Below, in pieces: positions 20,901-32,399 of a stretch of 64,000 bases of DNA; position 1 is the first letter of the stretch, and each line of letters starts with the position of its first letter. Made by a program: the position numbers and the translations under genes. Source of the DNA: Neolentinus lepideus HHB14362 ss-1. Taxonomy: Eukaryota; Basidiomycota; Agaricomycetes; Gloeophyllales; Gloeophyllaceae. The stretch spans positions 538,204-602,203 of the forward strand of contig KV425552.1 in NCBI GenBank assembly GCA_001632425.1. Reading direction: 5' to 3'. The notes under the pieces were generated by a model. That model ran no database searches and had not been told where the DNA came from. It saw nothing but the letters and a program-made list of their open reading frames with translations.

Positions 20901-23814
20901 GCACTATACACAGTAAGGAAATGATGTGTGGTTTACTAGTACGAAGCAAGCGAGCTAACGAAGCTGAAGGCACTAGGACGTGTCATGGGGACATCTAAGA
21001 TGCTGGAGACAGCCTGTTGTCCATTTACTTGGCGTTCAAATACCAGGCTTGTACGACGCCCATTAGAAATATATCATTTGACGGAAGATTCGACCTTAAG
21101 GAGGCTTCACGACGCATGGCAAATATTGTAGTGCGGCAAATGGATTGTGGCCAGGGTGACATGAATATTGCTCACGGCAAGCTCCGATCGGGCGAAACAC
21201 ACTGATGACTCAGTGCTATGGGAATCCTCTGCTCTCACCCATGTTGGGATCAATATGTTTTGAAGGAGCGTTGAATTGTCGTTCGACGAAATGGTGTTAA
21301 ACGCTCTCGATTGAAACAACAAGAAGACAGATTGAAATCGGGACTGTAAAACTTGATTGGTTCTTTGGGTATCACTAGCCACCGAAGGGAATCGCGTGGC
21401 AAAGGGACGTCCACAAACGGGGTTTTCCGCACGTCGTCCTTTGTCTCATAGAGCAGTCTATGTTGTCTGTTCATCCTTCATCTTCTACGGGTTCGACGAG
21501 AGCTCTGATCCGAACTCAGGCTGTGCTCTAAACACCTATTCTTCTAGCATCTTGTCTCCGAATGTAAACTGGAATCACACGCCGTAGACAAGGGAACCAT
21601 TAATCAGTGCACTTTGGACATCAATACTCCAGCTATCGCATGTCTTTTATGGCCTTAGGACCTTTTGAAAATGGCTAGTCAATCCTCGCGCAAGCCATCT
21701 GCCGAGCCGTTCCACGCTCGAGCCGCGAAGACCCGTCTGAGCAGCAGAACAGTGGAATTGGGTGATGGGGAAGTGGACCGCACTGCAGGCATTGGAATAA
21801 GTCGGAAACATAGGATCAGGAGTGAGGCAGGAGGAAGGGGCGATATTACGAGCAGGACAGGACCACCCACCTTTCTTCATCGCATGAGATCTCCGCGCAC
21901 CCCATCTCCTTCACTGTCGGAGGCTCTGTGGACAGCGTAATCCAGCACCGTTGTACCATCGACGCCTCCACGCTGCGATAACTTGCGAGGGCGGTGTCTT
22001 TGGAGAATAACTCCAAGGATACAGCTGACGGATCATCCACATCCGTCTCAGGACAAATCATAGACCTGTGCTGCTGACGATTCATTGCGATCCGCACGTT
22101 CTCCGTCACGGAGAATGGCAGCCAGTCAACTGCCCGACTTCACAGACAACATCCCAGAGTCCATGACGACAGCGTCACTCGGGACAGTAATGCATCAGTC
22201 CGTTGCATGTTGCAGTCGCAGTGGTCAACCCGATCTTCTGACAACCTCGAATATCGACCTATATCGGGCATCTGTGTCAGTGTCTGTCGCCGAATTGTGG
22301 AAAAGACGAACTCGCGGGTGGGCTCCTGGCTCGACCTTGGCTCTACAACATCAGATTGTCACCGTCCGATTAAGAGGTGGATCGACTGCCCTCACACAGC
22401 TTCTGTGAGGAAGACTCGTCGTACAAACACGATTGGCGTCCCGATTGTCCTGAATGCCCAGCTAACTTGCACCTGAAGTCCATCGTCATGCCGTTCAAAT
22501 AACTTTAGGACCAATCCTCACCAATGAATCTAGATCAGCCCTCACTCCATTGCATATCGACGGACATCAGTTTCCCGGCGTGCCAACGTACTTTTGCCTG
22601 TGGATCTTCGTGTCATTGTCCCACAGAATAACATCGTGAAGCGTCCCCGTGCGCTCGTCTACCGTGCGCTCAGAGTCTTCTCATTTCACCTGAGAGACAC
22701 TCTTCTGGTATATCCTAGGATGAATCCTTGTCATCGCCTGTCTAGATAGCTCGTGGACTTACCGTTGTGCAACCGCAGACGCCCAGCATGCCCCATAGGG
22801 AATGCACATGTCCGTCCCGAAAACCATTATCGAGTTGAAGAAATCTACGGCAACTGGCATCGCTTTTGACGCCATTCGAGGACTTGTCAAGTTTCCGATC
22901 TCATCTGATCTACAGTGTCCTGCGCTCTTCGTCGTTGCTGGCGATGAAAAGGGTTCATACTGCCTGTATGAACATCATTCGCTACTAATCATCAGACTCG
23001 ACCGCGACTCCGAGACATACTCGCCATAGTAGAATGCAATTGTAGGATTAGCTCCTGGTCATTTTATATCTGTAGACGCTGCGAGTGTATTAGCGGTTGG
23101 GGTGCAGACGTGACCGCTAGTAGACTTACAGACGCTGCAGATGCAGGTGGCACGGATGCGACGTCCTTGAGGAGGTGCCTAGGGAGCCCGTAACAGTTGG
23201 CCATCGCCTTCCTGGTGCAGGTAAGAAGTTTTCCGGGCTTTCTAGACATCGAAGTCGAGGAGGAAAGGTGCTGTGGCGGGGCCCATTGGGCGCTTGTATT
23301 CCTTCGGCACTTGCCGAGCTCGGCTAATCGACCGTCTCGTGCATCGTTGTCGACGCGAGTTGGTCAGTTTCAACAGAGACGAGCAACGAGCCCCGAGCAC
23401 AAGCAATTTATTGCAGTGGTACCAAAGACAAAAGATATAAGCGAGACACCAAGAGAAATTGTGATCACCTCCTCCTCCGACTTCGCTACACTACTCGTAC
23501 AACAGAGACAATACAATACAGCAAGAAATTGGCAACTGTTCGACCGCGGCTCGTCCAAGACGAGAATGACAAGAAGAAGGGAATACATTTTTATTCAATA
23601 CCAACACCTTCAGTCCGTGATTTATTCATTCGTATATCATCCAGACGCAATCCCCCATTCTTCCCTCTCTTGACCACCTAGCACGCGTGGAGGTGTCTCT
23701 ACGTCATGTCGAGCGAGAGGTAGACTTGCACCTGTTGCTCAACGATGGCATGGGAGGGAATAACATCGCATCGATCCTCGAGTCTGGACAGCACTTTGAA
23801 CTCGCAGTCTAAAA
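20901..23814. other. Interior of composite copy A between MKWST and the permease fragment
   Basis: This stretch is alignable with 44977-47894 (copy B) and 52067-54690 (copy C). No open frame is conserved in all three copies. Patches such as GVAFDAI..L and KAMANYYGLPRQFLK recur but in different frames or with stops. It probably holds decayed genes of unknown type and the 3' flank of MKWST. Confidence 0.45.
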
Positions 23815-24903
23815 TCATTTGCACTGAGAGTGGGCGCCCTCCTCGATCTCAGCGAGAAGCTGGTTGAGAAGCTGCTGCCTCTTCTCGTGGCGAGCGGCTG
23901 TCGGAGGGGGTTGAATGACATACATCTCAACGGGGATCCGCCTATTCAGTACGATCTCGTCGGCGTCGGATGCGAATGGCGTCGAGCACTTCTCTGTCAT
24001 AAGGTCGTTAGGCGGGGTGATGATGCGGGGAAGAGAGAGAGGGGAAATGTCACAGTCGGAGGTGCCATCCAGCTCCTGGACGTCGAGATCGCCAAAGGGT
24101 TCGAACTGTATAGGATGAGTCCATGGCTGCGGCCAGCAGCGCAAGCCGTCATTATGGTGCCGTAGTGATGCTACCGCCTGCATGACACGCTCATGGTCCT
24201 GCTCGAGCTCCTCGTCGAGCGCGGCGACTGCGCTGCTGACCTGTGGCTTGGGAGGACATTCTTCAAAGGAGCTGAAGTCAACCCAATCGATCCATCCAGG
24301 CCTGGCATTACAGTGTTTCGGTCTGGGTGCCGCAAACTTAGGTACAGTCGCAACCCACTCTGGTATGGATGCACGTGGTGCACATTGCTCGAGCAGGTCC
24401 GTAATTAGTGCATCTGTGGGTGCCCACAGCTAATTACAAGACTTTTAGTTCAGCTTTCAAGAATCACTTTCGCAGCGACCACTCACTTTTTCCATCAAGT
24501 CGCCTAGACGCTCTTGTGATGTACTCGGATGCCACCATTCGCTAATCTCCTGACTCGTCAGATTGTGCAGCGCATCGAACACATCTAATCCGTCAGAAAA
24601 GGGTGATGGTGTCAATCTCTTGAGGATGTCGATGTTGGGAATCGTCGACTAGTGGCCACACATCAGTTATCTCGTTCGACGGCGCGTCTGAAGATGACTT
24701 ACAGTCTCCATCTTTGTCGACAGTTCATTGAGTCTCTCAAGACTCGTGTCGATGTCATAATATTCCCGCACTTCATCGAATGACAAGTGCTTTAGGTTGT
24801 CAGTAACGTCGTCCGACGCATCGAGCGGCTGTGGCGGCGGCGGCGGCGGAATTGGAGCGGGTTGTGAGGCGAGTAGACCCTTCTTTACGGTGGACCACTT
24901 CAT
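23815..24903 (-). CDS. MKWST-family orphan protein, copy A
   Basis: Three exons, frame intact. Exon 1 (ATG at 24903) encodes MKWSTVKKGLLASQPAPIP, a polyproline run, LDASDDVTDNLKHLSFDEV and LNELSTKMET. Exon 2 encodes a middle segment ending SQEISEWWHPSTSQERL...LMEK. Exon 3 begins with LWAP and carries ARPGWIDWVDFSSFEEC, a LDEELEQDHERVMQAV helix, FGDLDVQELDGTSD, IITPPND and a basic helix EKRQQLLNQLLAEIEEGAH before TGA at 23815. There is no known domain; it is acidic and proline-rich with two helical segments. Copies B and C keep the same splice sites and mostly the same residues, which argues for a real protein. Confidence 0.7.
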
Positions 24904-25279
24904 CGTATGGGCTATAGATTGATGAGTGTTTGTAGATGGTGGTTGATGGTCAAGATGATGGTGGGCGACAATGCAGATTGTCGGTCTTGTATGGGCTTCG
25001 GAAAATGCCGAGACCCAAGTCGCACCCATATAAGGTACTGTACCTATGCTAATATCGTACAGATGACTCGCTGGAAGATAATCAAAGAAAGATCGCCGCA
25101 ATTCCCAGCCTCAGACCCATCACCCTACCCCCCCACTTACTTGTCCACAAAGAAAAACCTTGAAAATCACTATGGAAGTTCTGAATGTTTGCACTCCTAC
25201 GATGCAATCGAAATATACACGGGCCTTCTCATATGAAGGTTATATCCACCGTTCTTCAGCAAAGAGGACGGCTCCGTCC
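24904..25279. other. Spacer between IADDLF and MKWST genes, copy A
   Basis: 5' flank of MKWST on the minus strand, equivalent to 43450-43830. The CATAAAAG TATA-like box seen in copies B and C is mutated here. Confidence 0.4.
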
Positions 25280-26143
25280 TCATTCAGAATCCCACTCATA
25301 TGGGAGACTCGTCCGCTTTGGGAGATGTGACCAAGGCGGAGGAGTGGAGTGTCGAGTACACCCTTTGGCCCAGTCTTCCAGAAACTTGGAAGGGAAGACC
25401 CGGCGCGGTTGTGGGGTCGAGAACGAGAACGGATCTTCTATAACTTCCACCTTCTGAGATTCGGCGTCCAAGGAGCAAGAGCCGGTGTCGTCGTGACTGA
25501 AGTCTTCCGGTACAGCGGTAGATGAGCCGTCATCATCATCGACCGGCGTGTTGAGGCGAGACAAGTCACTGTCGGCGGAACCAGGCGAACGATGGTCCTG
25601 GTCCTCGGTATTGCCCGTAGCCTTCGGCTCATCCCATGGCGCATGTCGTATGTTGATGTAGACATACGGTTTCTCGTCGTATTCCTCATCTTCATCTTCC
25701 GGAAGGTTCTTTAGCTGATCAAGAATCCTCCACCACTTCCCCTCCTGCGAAGATATATCTTCCTCAAGTCCTGCGAAAGCGACATCGATGACCGTGGCCA
25801 ACATCTCGTTGCATTCTTCGCATTCTTCTGGACACTCTTGTCTCCCAGCACCCTGCAGCCAATTGTTCCTTGGATCGGTAGCAACATGAAGGATGGTTCC
25901 CGAGTGGTCTGTTATTATTTTTCCTGTAGGATGAAACTAATAACAGAACTTTTCAGTTCACTTCAGGAACAACATTTCGTACTGGGAGCTTACCTCGCGT
26001 GCGAGTGGATTCAAACGGCTTCGTCTGGCATCTCGGCGGCCCAGAGCTCCGCCTCTGGTGGCATGCATCGATGCACTGAGCAAAGCTGGACGTGATATCG
26101 AAGCCTCGACGGCAGAAAAGAGGTCGTCAGCAATCCTCCGCAT
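25280..26143 (-). CDS. IADDLF-family orphan protein, copy A
   Basis: Two exons, intact frame. I start at the Met shared by all three copies (26143, MRRIADDLFSAVEASISRPA). Exon 1 ends ...SRLNPLARE and a GT-AG intron of about 60 bp leads to FHPTGKIITDHSGTILHVA. Then come a small Cys/Glu cluster ECPEECEECNE, acidic runs (LPEDEDEEYDE), LNTPVDDDDGSS, and a conserved tail PRRVFPSKFLEDWAKG...LPYEWDSE. No known domain is recognised. The frame is open for about 85 codons upstream but has no ATG there. It lies directly upstream of MKWST in the same orientation in all three copies. Confidence 0.6.
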
Positions 26144-26990
26144 TGAGAGCTGTAGTGGGTCGTCGTGGCAAGAAAAGCACCGGTCAATAGGCCATCGATT
26201 ACAAGCACAACTTCGGCAAGCGCCGGTCCGTGGTCTAGCGATGCCGTTGTTCACTTTTGGTATAGTTCCGGTAGGTCGTCCCTCCTGGACCCTCTGGCCC
26301 GCCGCGCAGCCAGCGCCCGTCCATCTCGTCCTAACCCATTTTCCTTTACTGCACTGAGCTTCTCCGTGCCACCTCCATTTTTTTCTATCTCGGGCTCTTG
26401 TCACTGTATCTATGACTGGTATCTATACTGTATATACTGGTGCGTTCTGCATGCAATCGACGATTTTACCCCTCTTGTGACTGTCAGTACAGTCTTGATT
26501 GCTCAGCTTCATGTCCACCGTGTTGACCGTATGAACTGAATTTTCCAATATCTTTGCAACTGGCACTGTATACCAGGTCTTTCTGATATACAGCAAACCA
26601 CCAAACCACTTGGCATGCCACTTGGTTCTATCGGTCACTCTACGAAATCTGCTGCGCCAAGATCCACCAAATGACACCGAGGTTCACCATCGCATGCTGA
26701 AGTGATCATCCGTTGACTGCTTCTCATGTTCTGTCCTCTTTCGACAGAGTACGTATGCTTCAATTAGGTGCCATACATTTCGACATCAATCGAACAATAT
26801 CAGCCTGAGCGTGTGCAGTGAACCCGACTCCTTACTAGACAGATCTTAGCAACATATGTTCTTTCGACTACTGCCTTCTTGGGACAGCATCCCATCATAC
26901 CACAAACTATGGTTCATGCGGATCCACGGAGGGAGTACTCGTAGCCGCTTGCTGGTGAGTATAACACCACGAACCCCCTTACCTGCCCCA
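26144..26990. other. Outer end of composite copy A, including the X block
   Basis: 26674-26990 (X block) matches 41640-42021 of copy B in reverse complement; copy C lacks it. 26144-26673 is the leader before the IADDLF gene and is present in all three copies. Homology fades after the CCCCCTTACCTGCCCC sequence at about 26990. Confidence 0.55.
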
Positions 26991-28235
26991 TCAGGAAAAC
27001 CGTCCCACGCGAACTAGACAAAATTAGTCGTAGCTATGTATAATCTGACATAACTATGAGAATTATTTGACTATACATAACCATGCGCACATACGAGCCC
27101 CATGTACAGTTATGCATAATTATGCATAATCGGTTCTAGTATGTCCATCTTAGACATTACTTTTCTCTCATTTTCATCCCGTTTCGCGTGATTATGACAC
27201 AATATCAACATTATATTGCAGTGGCACTGTATATGATACCCAGTCCGAATAGATAATATAAAAGGCACCCAGATAAGGGGGCACTACACAAGCACCATGA
27301 ACCGACTAGAAGGATCCGTAGACTCCAAATGCTACTGCACCATCCCCCCACTCAATCGAGACCAGAAAGATCCATGAGAGCAATGGCGCCCTGACCCACA
27401 GCACTTGCACCTCGAGTGGCGTCACTAACAACACATGTGTATGAGCAAGACGAGGATAACACAGAATTACAGAACATACCAAACATTGTGAAGTAGATAT
27501 GCGATAGTGTCGTGATAGAAGTTCAGCTTCGTGACATGGTGTAAGACATACCTCACGCCACACATCCTTTCCGGCTGGCCTAATCTCTACCACCTCCACA
27601 AATATGCACAGCCGGCTGAGGAGAGCGTGGAGAGCACTTGGCAACTCCGCGGTAACGAGACAGAGCATACCACACATATTTGGCACCGCGGTGCAGGAGC
27701 AGCACACGAAGACTTTAGAGGAAATGCTCGGTGAGGCGGTGCGAGCTCATCAGATTGGCATGCTATGGGCTCCAAGGAACGGTCAGCATTATATATGCCG
27801 AGGTGGGCAGATCATAGAGACGTACATGTGTATGTCCACAGATCCTATTGCAGAGCCTTTGGAGCTGCCTTCACGGTCTCCGTCTTGCCGAACCCAGTGC
27901 GCCCAGTGAGGAGAAGCGTCAATACTTCATCTATCCACCCATTTATTCAGCTTATCACCCCATGAGTCATGGGCTGTGATAAAACTAGGCTCACCTTCCC
28001 GGACGACCTTGGCGTTCAGATGCACCATGTATATGTTCATGTGACCGGTTTGCGAGGGGAGCGAGCAGGGGTATTATACCCAAGAGGTGCAGCGCGAGTG
28101 TCAATGCCGTGATCTGTCAGAATCTGTATGAGCGAGGGAGAGACAAGGTGGCTACATACAGTAAGTAGACAATCAGTGTTGGGCTCGGTGGGGCTCGGTG
28201 CGAGGCAGGGCATATGGCGCAAACCTGCAACCATA
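26991..28235. other. Gene-poor region with AT-rich patch
   Basis: 27000-27140 is AT-rich with repeated TATGCATAAT words. The rest has no recognised gene except a tiny P-loop-like minus-strand ORF listed separately. Confidence 0.4.
27845..28040 (-). pseudogene. Possible P-loop NTPase remnant
   Basis: With one GT-AG intron the minus strand encodes a 43-residue peptide beginning MNIYMVHLNAKVVRE and containing LLLTGRTGFGKTETV. GRTGFGKT fits the Walker A pattern GxxxxGKT. It stops at TAG (27845) with no Walker B region found, so it is either a fragment of a lost ATPase or a chance match. Confidence 0.25.
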
Positions 28236-28245
28236 ATAAATACAT

Positions 28246-28461
28246 AGGGAACTGCACGGGTATACCCACGGCTGCCCGAGAGCGTACCTGTATCGAACCC
28301 ACGTTCAAACCCGTGTTGACAGGTCGGGTCAGGTACGGGTACATGGGTAGCCGCGGGTTTGGGCTTCAAACACGCATTGCGAGACCCTCCGGGTCACGGG
28401 TATGGCGAAACGCGACCCGTACCCGTAACCCGCGCGGGTTTTGTGACCCGTGCAGTTCCCT
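28246..28461. mobile_element. 216-bp MITE with 16-bp TIRs and 10-bp target duplication
   Basis: The element starts AGGGAACTGCACGGGT and ends with the exact reverse complement ACCCGTGCAGTTCCCT. The 10 bp on each side are identical (ATAAATACAT at 28236-28245 and 28462-28471). There is no coding capacity. The interior is crowded with CGGGT/ACCCG pentamers in both orientations, which look like transposase-binding sub-repeats. A target duplication of 8-10 bp points to a Mutator-like or hAT-like source; the superfamily cannot be fixed from one copy. Confidence 0.92.
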
Positions 28462-28471
28462 ATAAATACAT

Positions 28472-29319
28472 AAAGGCTAGAGAAGAAGAGAAGACATTGA
28501 CAAGTTCTCACTCATCTGCTTCCTCACCCCGGCAAACAGTGTGCATGTCAGTATACCCATGCTATTCCTTACTACTTCATATACTATGTCTGGTGAGTTT
28601 TCGGGTAGGGAATGAGCTATCATCAAGGAAATATGATCAGCTTAGCAGCAGTTCAGAAAGCTGAGATAAGTTTGCGGCGCAGTAGATCAATACCAAGTTC
28701 CCAAGTGATCAGTACTTACCTACTCAGAATATCTGTACCCCGTCGATGACCATCCTAGCCTAGATGATCCAGCTGATATCTGATGATGGGCAACCGAAGG
28801 ACAGCATGAATGAGTGACGAACGAGACAGAGAACAAGGAGTTGTGGCGAGCAAACAGATTGAGTTGGAGCGGAGCTTAAATCACACAATCAACAAAGGTC
28901 ATGTGACCCATTGTGACCGTGTCGCGGGATCCGTGAGCACGTGACCCGGTGCACTTAGGCTGTTCCAAAGTTTACCAGTCTATCATAAGATCAAGTTAAG
29001 GAATGAGCATCCGTTTGACCGCGGCGTAGGTCTAGATACAACAGACACCATTCATGCAAGACCAGTACATCAACTTGAAGATTTGCACAGGTACACTGTT
29101 CCTGCTCGGTTCGATACTGTGTTGGTGAGTCTGGGAACTGGCCAGCATCCGGGATCCAAGCTTCATAATTTTGTTATGTTGATGTGATCTTTCTATTGCT
29201 AATACCATATAATAAATCAGATGTCCTGCAAACTATCACAAATTTTTGCCAATTAATGTGGATTGTCAGCATTATCCGAATTATGTACAGACTCGAACAA
29301 ATTAGACAAAATTTGCGCC
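28472..29319. other. Intergenic region after the MITE
   Basis: No gene seen. 28900-28965 has several GTGACC/GGTCAC words and a CACGTGACC site, possible E-box-like regulatory elements. Confidence 0.35.
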
Positions 29320-30010
29320 GGAGGCTTTCCCTGATGCCCGGGAGGAATCGTTACGACTCGTATCCAGCTCACCGGTACATGTGGATTAATCAGGCCAAGA
29401 GTTGCCTTTTCTCACTTGTCGTCAGATACGCACTGATACAACTTCAAGACCAGTGCTCTTCGACCGCGCAGGTTCTTGGACAGCTTTCATTTTCTTCCGG
29501 CACATTTTGGTTCTGTCAACCTGTCCAATGAGTGCTACAGATCCCATCGGATCTGCGCCACGTGGGGCATCCACTGCTTGGGCAATATTCAGTCGCGTCT
29601 AGCATGGCAGTATTGCTGGAGGGGGGGGGTCTTTAGGTAGCGTCTTATGTTTGAAGCTGCATAATGACGCGCATCTCAGCCCCACGACTGATGAAGCCTA
29701 AGGCTTGAGAGCTGAACCTTCACGATACAGCTTTGAAATGCTGACTATTTTCGTCTCTCTGCTCGCGCTTCAGTACGTCAAGGCTGTCATTCCATGCGAA
29801 TATCTTCTAGGAGTACCTGACCATCACGATAGATGCATCTCCCTTGGGCAATAACACGGTGGCTTCTGTCAGAGTCATTCTCGCGAGGCAGATAGCGTGA
29901 GAGGGTCCGTAGATAACAGAACCTTAACCACTTTATATTGACACGTACTTGCAGGAAATGGTCTTTTACCTGTGGGTAGTCACTACCAGCGCCCCCTCAG
30001 AGTCCTATCC
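29320..30010 (+). promoter_or_regulatory. Permease 5' region, also present in an inverted copy at 41.03-41.70 kb
   Basis: This stretch matches 41700 down to about 41030 throughout, including GATGACGCGCATTTCAGCC-like and CTTAACCACTT...GACACGTACT sequences, and continues to about 29985, just short of the permease ATG at 30011. In the inverted copy it is joined directly to material from about 33790. Confidence 0.6.
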
Positions 30011-31876
30011 ATGGCTTGGGTTTGCAGATTCGAGACGAAGGAGTACCGGGAAGGTCGCTGTGAAAATCGGCACCAATGGCTCGACAACGATGACTTGCGT
30101 CCCATCCCCGTGCAAGATCGAACCTACACCTGGAGGACTTACTTTTGGTTTTGGTTATCAGCCAATGCAACGCCGGCCTCGTTTTATGGTGCAACGACAG
30201 CTTTAGCAGCTGGATTGAGTTTGTGGGAGGGTATTGCCTGCCAACTTGCAGGCCAAAGTAAGCTCATCATCTATAGCACCCCGTATGAAGTGGTCTGATT
30301 CCAATTGAGTCATCATTGCTGCTATACTCTGTGTCAATGGTCGTGCTGGTTCCGTGTATCATATCTCATACCCTGCCATCGTCCGAGCCAGCTTTGGAGT
30401 GTGGGGAGGCTACTGGCCTGTCATCAATCGAGTCGTTATGACTCTTGTCTGGACGGGAGTTAATGCAGTTCAAGGCGGTCAATGTACATATGTCATGCTT
30501 CATGCGATCTTTCCATCCATTGCGAGGATCCCCGATGTCTTCCCTGCTAATGCCTCGGCCTTGAACTCTGGTGGTCTCATCGGTTTTGCTGTCTTTTGGT
30601 GAGTCTTTATCATCTACTGCACGTCACTGCGAACTGATCGCGCGATATCCAGGATCATGACTACTTCCTTCCTCCACATTCAGATTCCAAAGTTGAAGTG
30701 GTACATCTACATAAAGCTCGTGTTCTTTGTGATGTCCTGTATCGGTATGCTCGCCTGGACTTCAAAGAAGCTGGTGGGATCGGACCTGTAGCACGGCAAG
30801 GCAGCACGGTGCATGGAACTATGAAGTCGTGGATCATTGCTCAGTACATCTGGATCTACTGCGCGAACTGTGCCACCTACGCCTCGAATGCCGCCGACTT
30901 CATGCGATATGCCAAGAAGCCTAACAATGCTTTCTGGCCTCAGCTCATCGGATTCCCTTTGTCCACGCTGCTCGTTGGTCTGGTTGGCAATATTGTAGGC
31001 TCAACGTCACAAGTTATATTCGGAGATGTCCGTACATTCAGCTTCAGCTAACTGCCATAAGACAGCTGACTTTGATACCTAGTTGATATGGAATCCTATC
31101 ACTCTTCTGGACGCGATGCTCACCCGCGACTACTCTCCACGTACACGAGCAGGAGCATTTTTCCTCGCTCTCGGCTTCACGTACAGTTCCATCTTCTCGT
31201 CAATCTTCGAGAACTCTATTCCAGCAGGGAACGACCTCGCGGCACTGTGGCCGAGGTTCATTACCGTCCGTCGTGGTTTCTACATCGCTGCGGTCGTCTC
31301 GTATGCGATGTGCCCATGGTACATCCTAGGTACCGCCTCCAGCTTCGTTAGCTGGCTTGCTTCGTACCAGTTAGTCCAACATTATCTCCTTGCTGTTCAC
31401 AGTGTTAAGTATTCATTGTCAGGATTTTCCTGTCAGCCATCACCGGGGTCATGCTATGTCAGTACTACATTATCAGTCGTGGTCATTTTATTGTCCCCGA
31501 CTTATACACGACGAAGCCATCTGGGCTCTACTGGTATTCCAATGGCTGGAACTACCGTGCCTACGTCGCCTACGTCTTGGGTATTGCACCAAACTTCTAC
31601 GGCTTCCTTGGTGTCTTCGGGGTGCATGTCACCACTGGCGCCCAACGAGAGTATTACTTCGCATATCCTATCGGCCTAATTATCAGTTTCATGGCATACT
31701 GGGGACTGTGTATTTTGGATCCACCGAAGTGCATGAGTAGACACGACGAGTGGAAAGAACCGAGTGATTATGTCGCACCAGAGGATGAGTCGATGGTCGG
31801 AGACAACTCTAGCCTCGAGACCAACAAGGAGAAGGGTAACCTCACAAATGTATCTCTGGAAGTTCTGGAGGCGTAG
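30011..31876 (+). pseudogene. NCS1-family nucleobase/allantoin permease with a one-base frameshift
   Basis: Encodes most of a 12-segment plasma-membrane purine/pyrimidine/allantoin symporter. The start MAWVCRFETKEYREG leads to NDDLRPIP, TWRTYFWFWLSANATPASFY and AGLSLWEGIACQLAGQ. Later exons carry SYPAIVRASFGVWGGYWPV, GVNAVQGGQ, IYCANCATYASNAADFMRYA, IWNPITLLDAML, SAGNDLAAL-type motifs (IPAGNDLAAL) and a last exon to LTNVSLEVLEA. Near 30760 the frame breaks: GMLAWTSKKL must lose step by one base to continue as KEAGGIGPVARQGSTVHG. One missing T in GGACTTCAAAG explains it. Everything else is intact, so this is a very recent mutation or a sequence error. The last exon is the source type for the fragments at 20470 and 47895. 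Confidence 0.8.
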
Positions 31877-32399
31877 TTGATTAAATAATTGAACTGTACG
31901 TCGTGCCTCTTCGAGTAAAGTTGTATTACATGCTCATAGCCGTGAAAGCTGTGACTGGTGAAGCCGAACGGTAGGAGAAATGAAAAATCATCTGCACAAT
32001 AACTTATTTTGCGACCACGAGGAACTTAGACAACAAGATATTCGTCCGAAGACATGCTCTAGAACGCAGCAGATACAAGTCGGAGTTTGGACATGGTACT
32101 GCATAAGCGAGTCTATGCCACGAGTGGCGTGGCATGTCCATCAGTGCGTTGTGCGCTCAGAGGACTATCATAAGGTCCACTGGGCTTAATGATGAGGTCC
32201 GTGCGGTCCAGGAGAAGGATCCAGGATCACACAGCTCGCTAGAGAAGAAGGGGAAACACTTTGACCATCCTAGCGCCTATAATCCCGACACCTCCCGAGA
32301 ACGATCCTTTATCAGTGCCCATCACGTACCTCTATAACTTTCAACCCCCTTTTCTTCCCTACCACTTACCACCACTCACCACCGTACGCATCTTACATG
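31877..32399 (+). promoter_or_regulatory. MSTT promoter region at the host locus
   Basis: Intergenic DNA between permease stop and MSTT ATG, conserved in copy A (19954-20469) and copy B (48410-48938). A TATA-like CTCTATAACTTTC at 32329-32341 is followed by a CCCCCTTTTCTTCCC pyrimidine tract, about 60 bp before the ATG. Confidence 0.55.

Larger units (their letters stand above)
16711..26990 (-). repeat. Composite repeat copy A (about 10.3 kb, most complete copy)
   Basis: Read on the minus strand the order is: X block (26990-26674), IADDLF gene, MKWST gene, long interior (23700-20990), NCS1-permease last-exon fragment, MSTT gene, non-coding tail with tandem repeats, TFIIS fragment, inner end at 16711. 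The X-to-permease part matches copy B (41650-48405) and, from 26673 inward, copy C (48939-54690). The permease-MSTT-TFIIS part matches host DNA at 31.4-35.1 kb and the left arm at 1-2732. No transposase, reverse transcriptase, replication protein or terminal repeat of a known class is recognisable inside it. Confidence 0.75.

Noticed and set aside
26991..27140. AT-rich TATGCATAAT repeats as an origin or centromere-like element
   Set aside because: Only a short stretch with no further evidence; fungal origins cannot be read from sequence this way.
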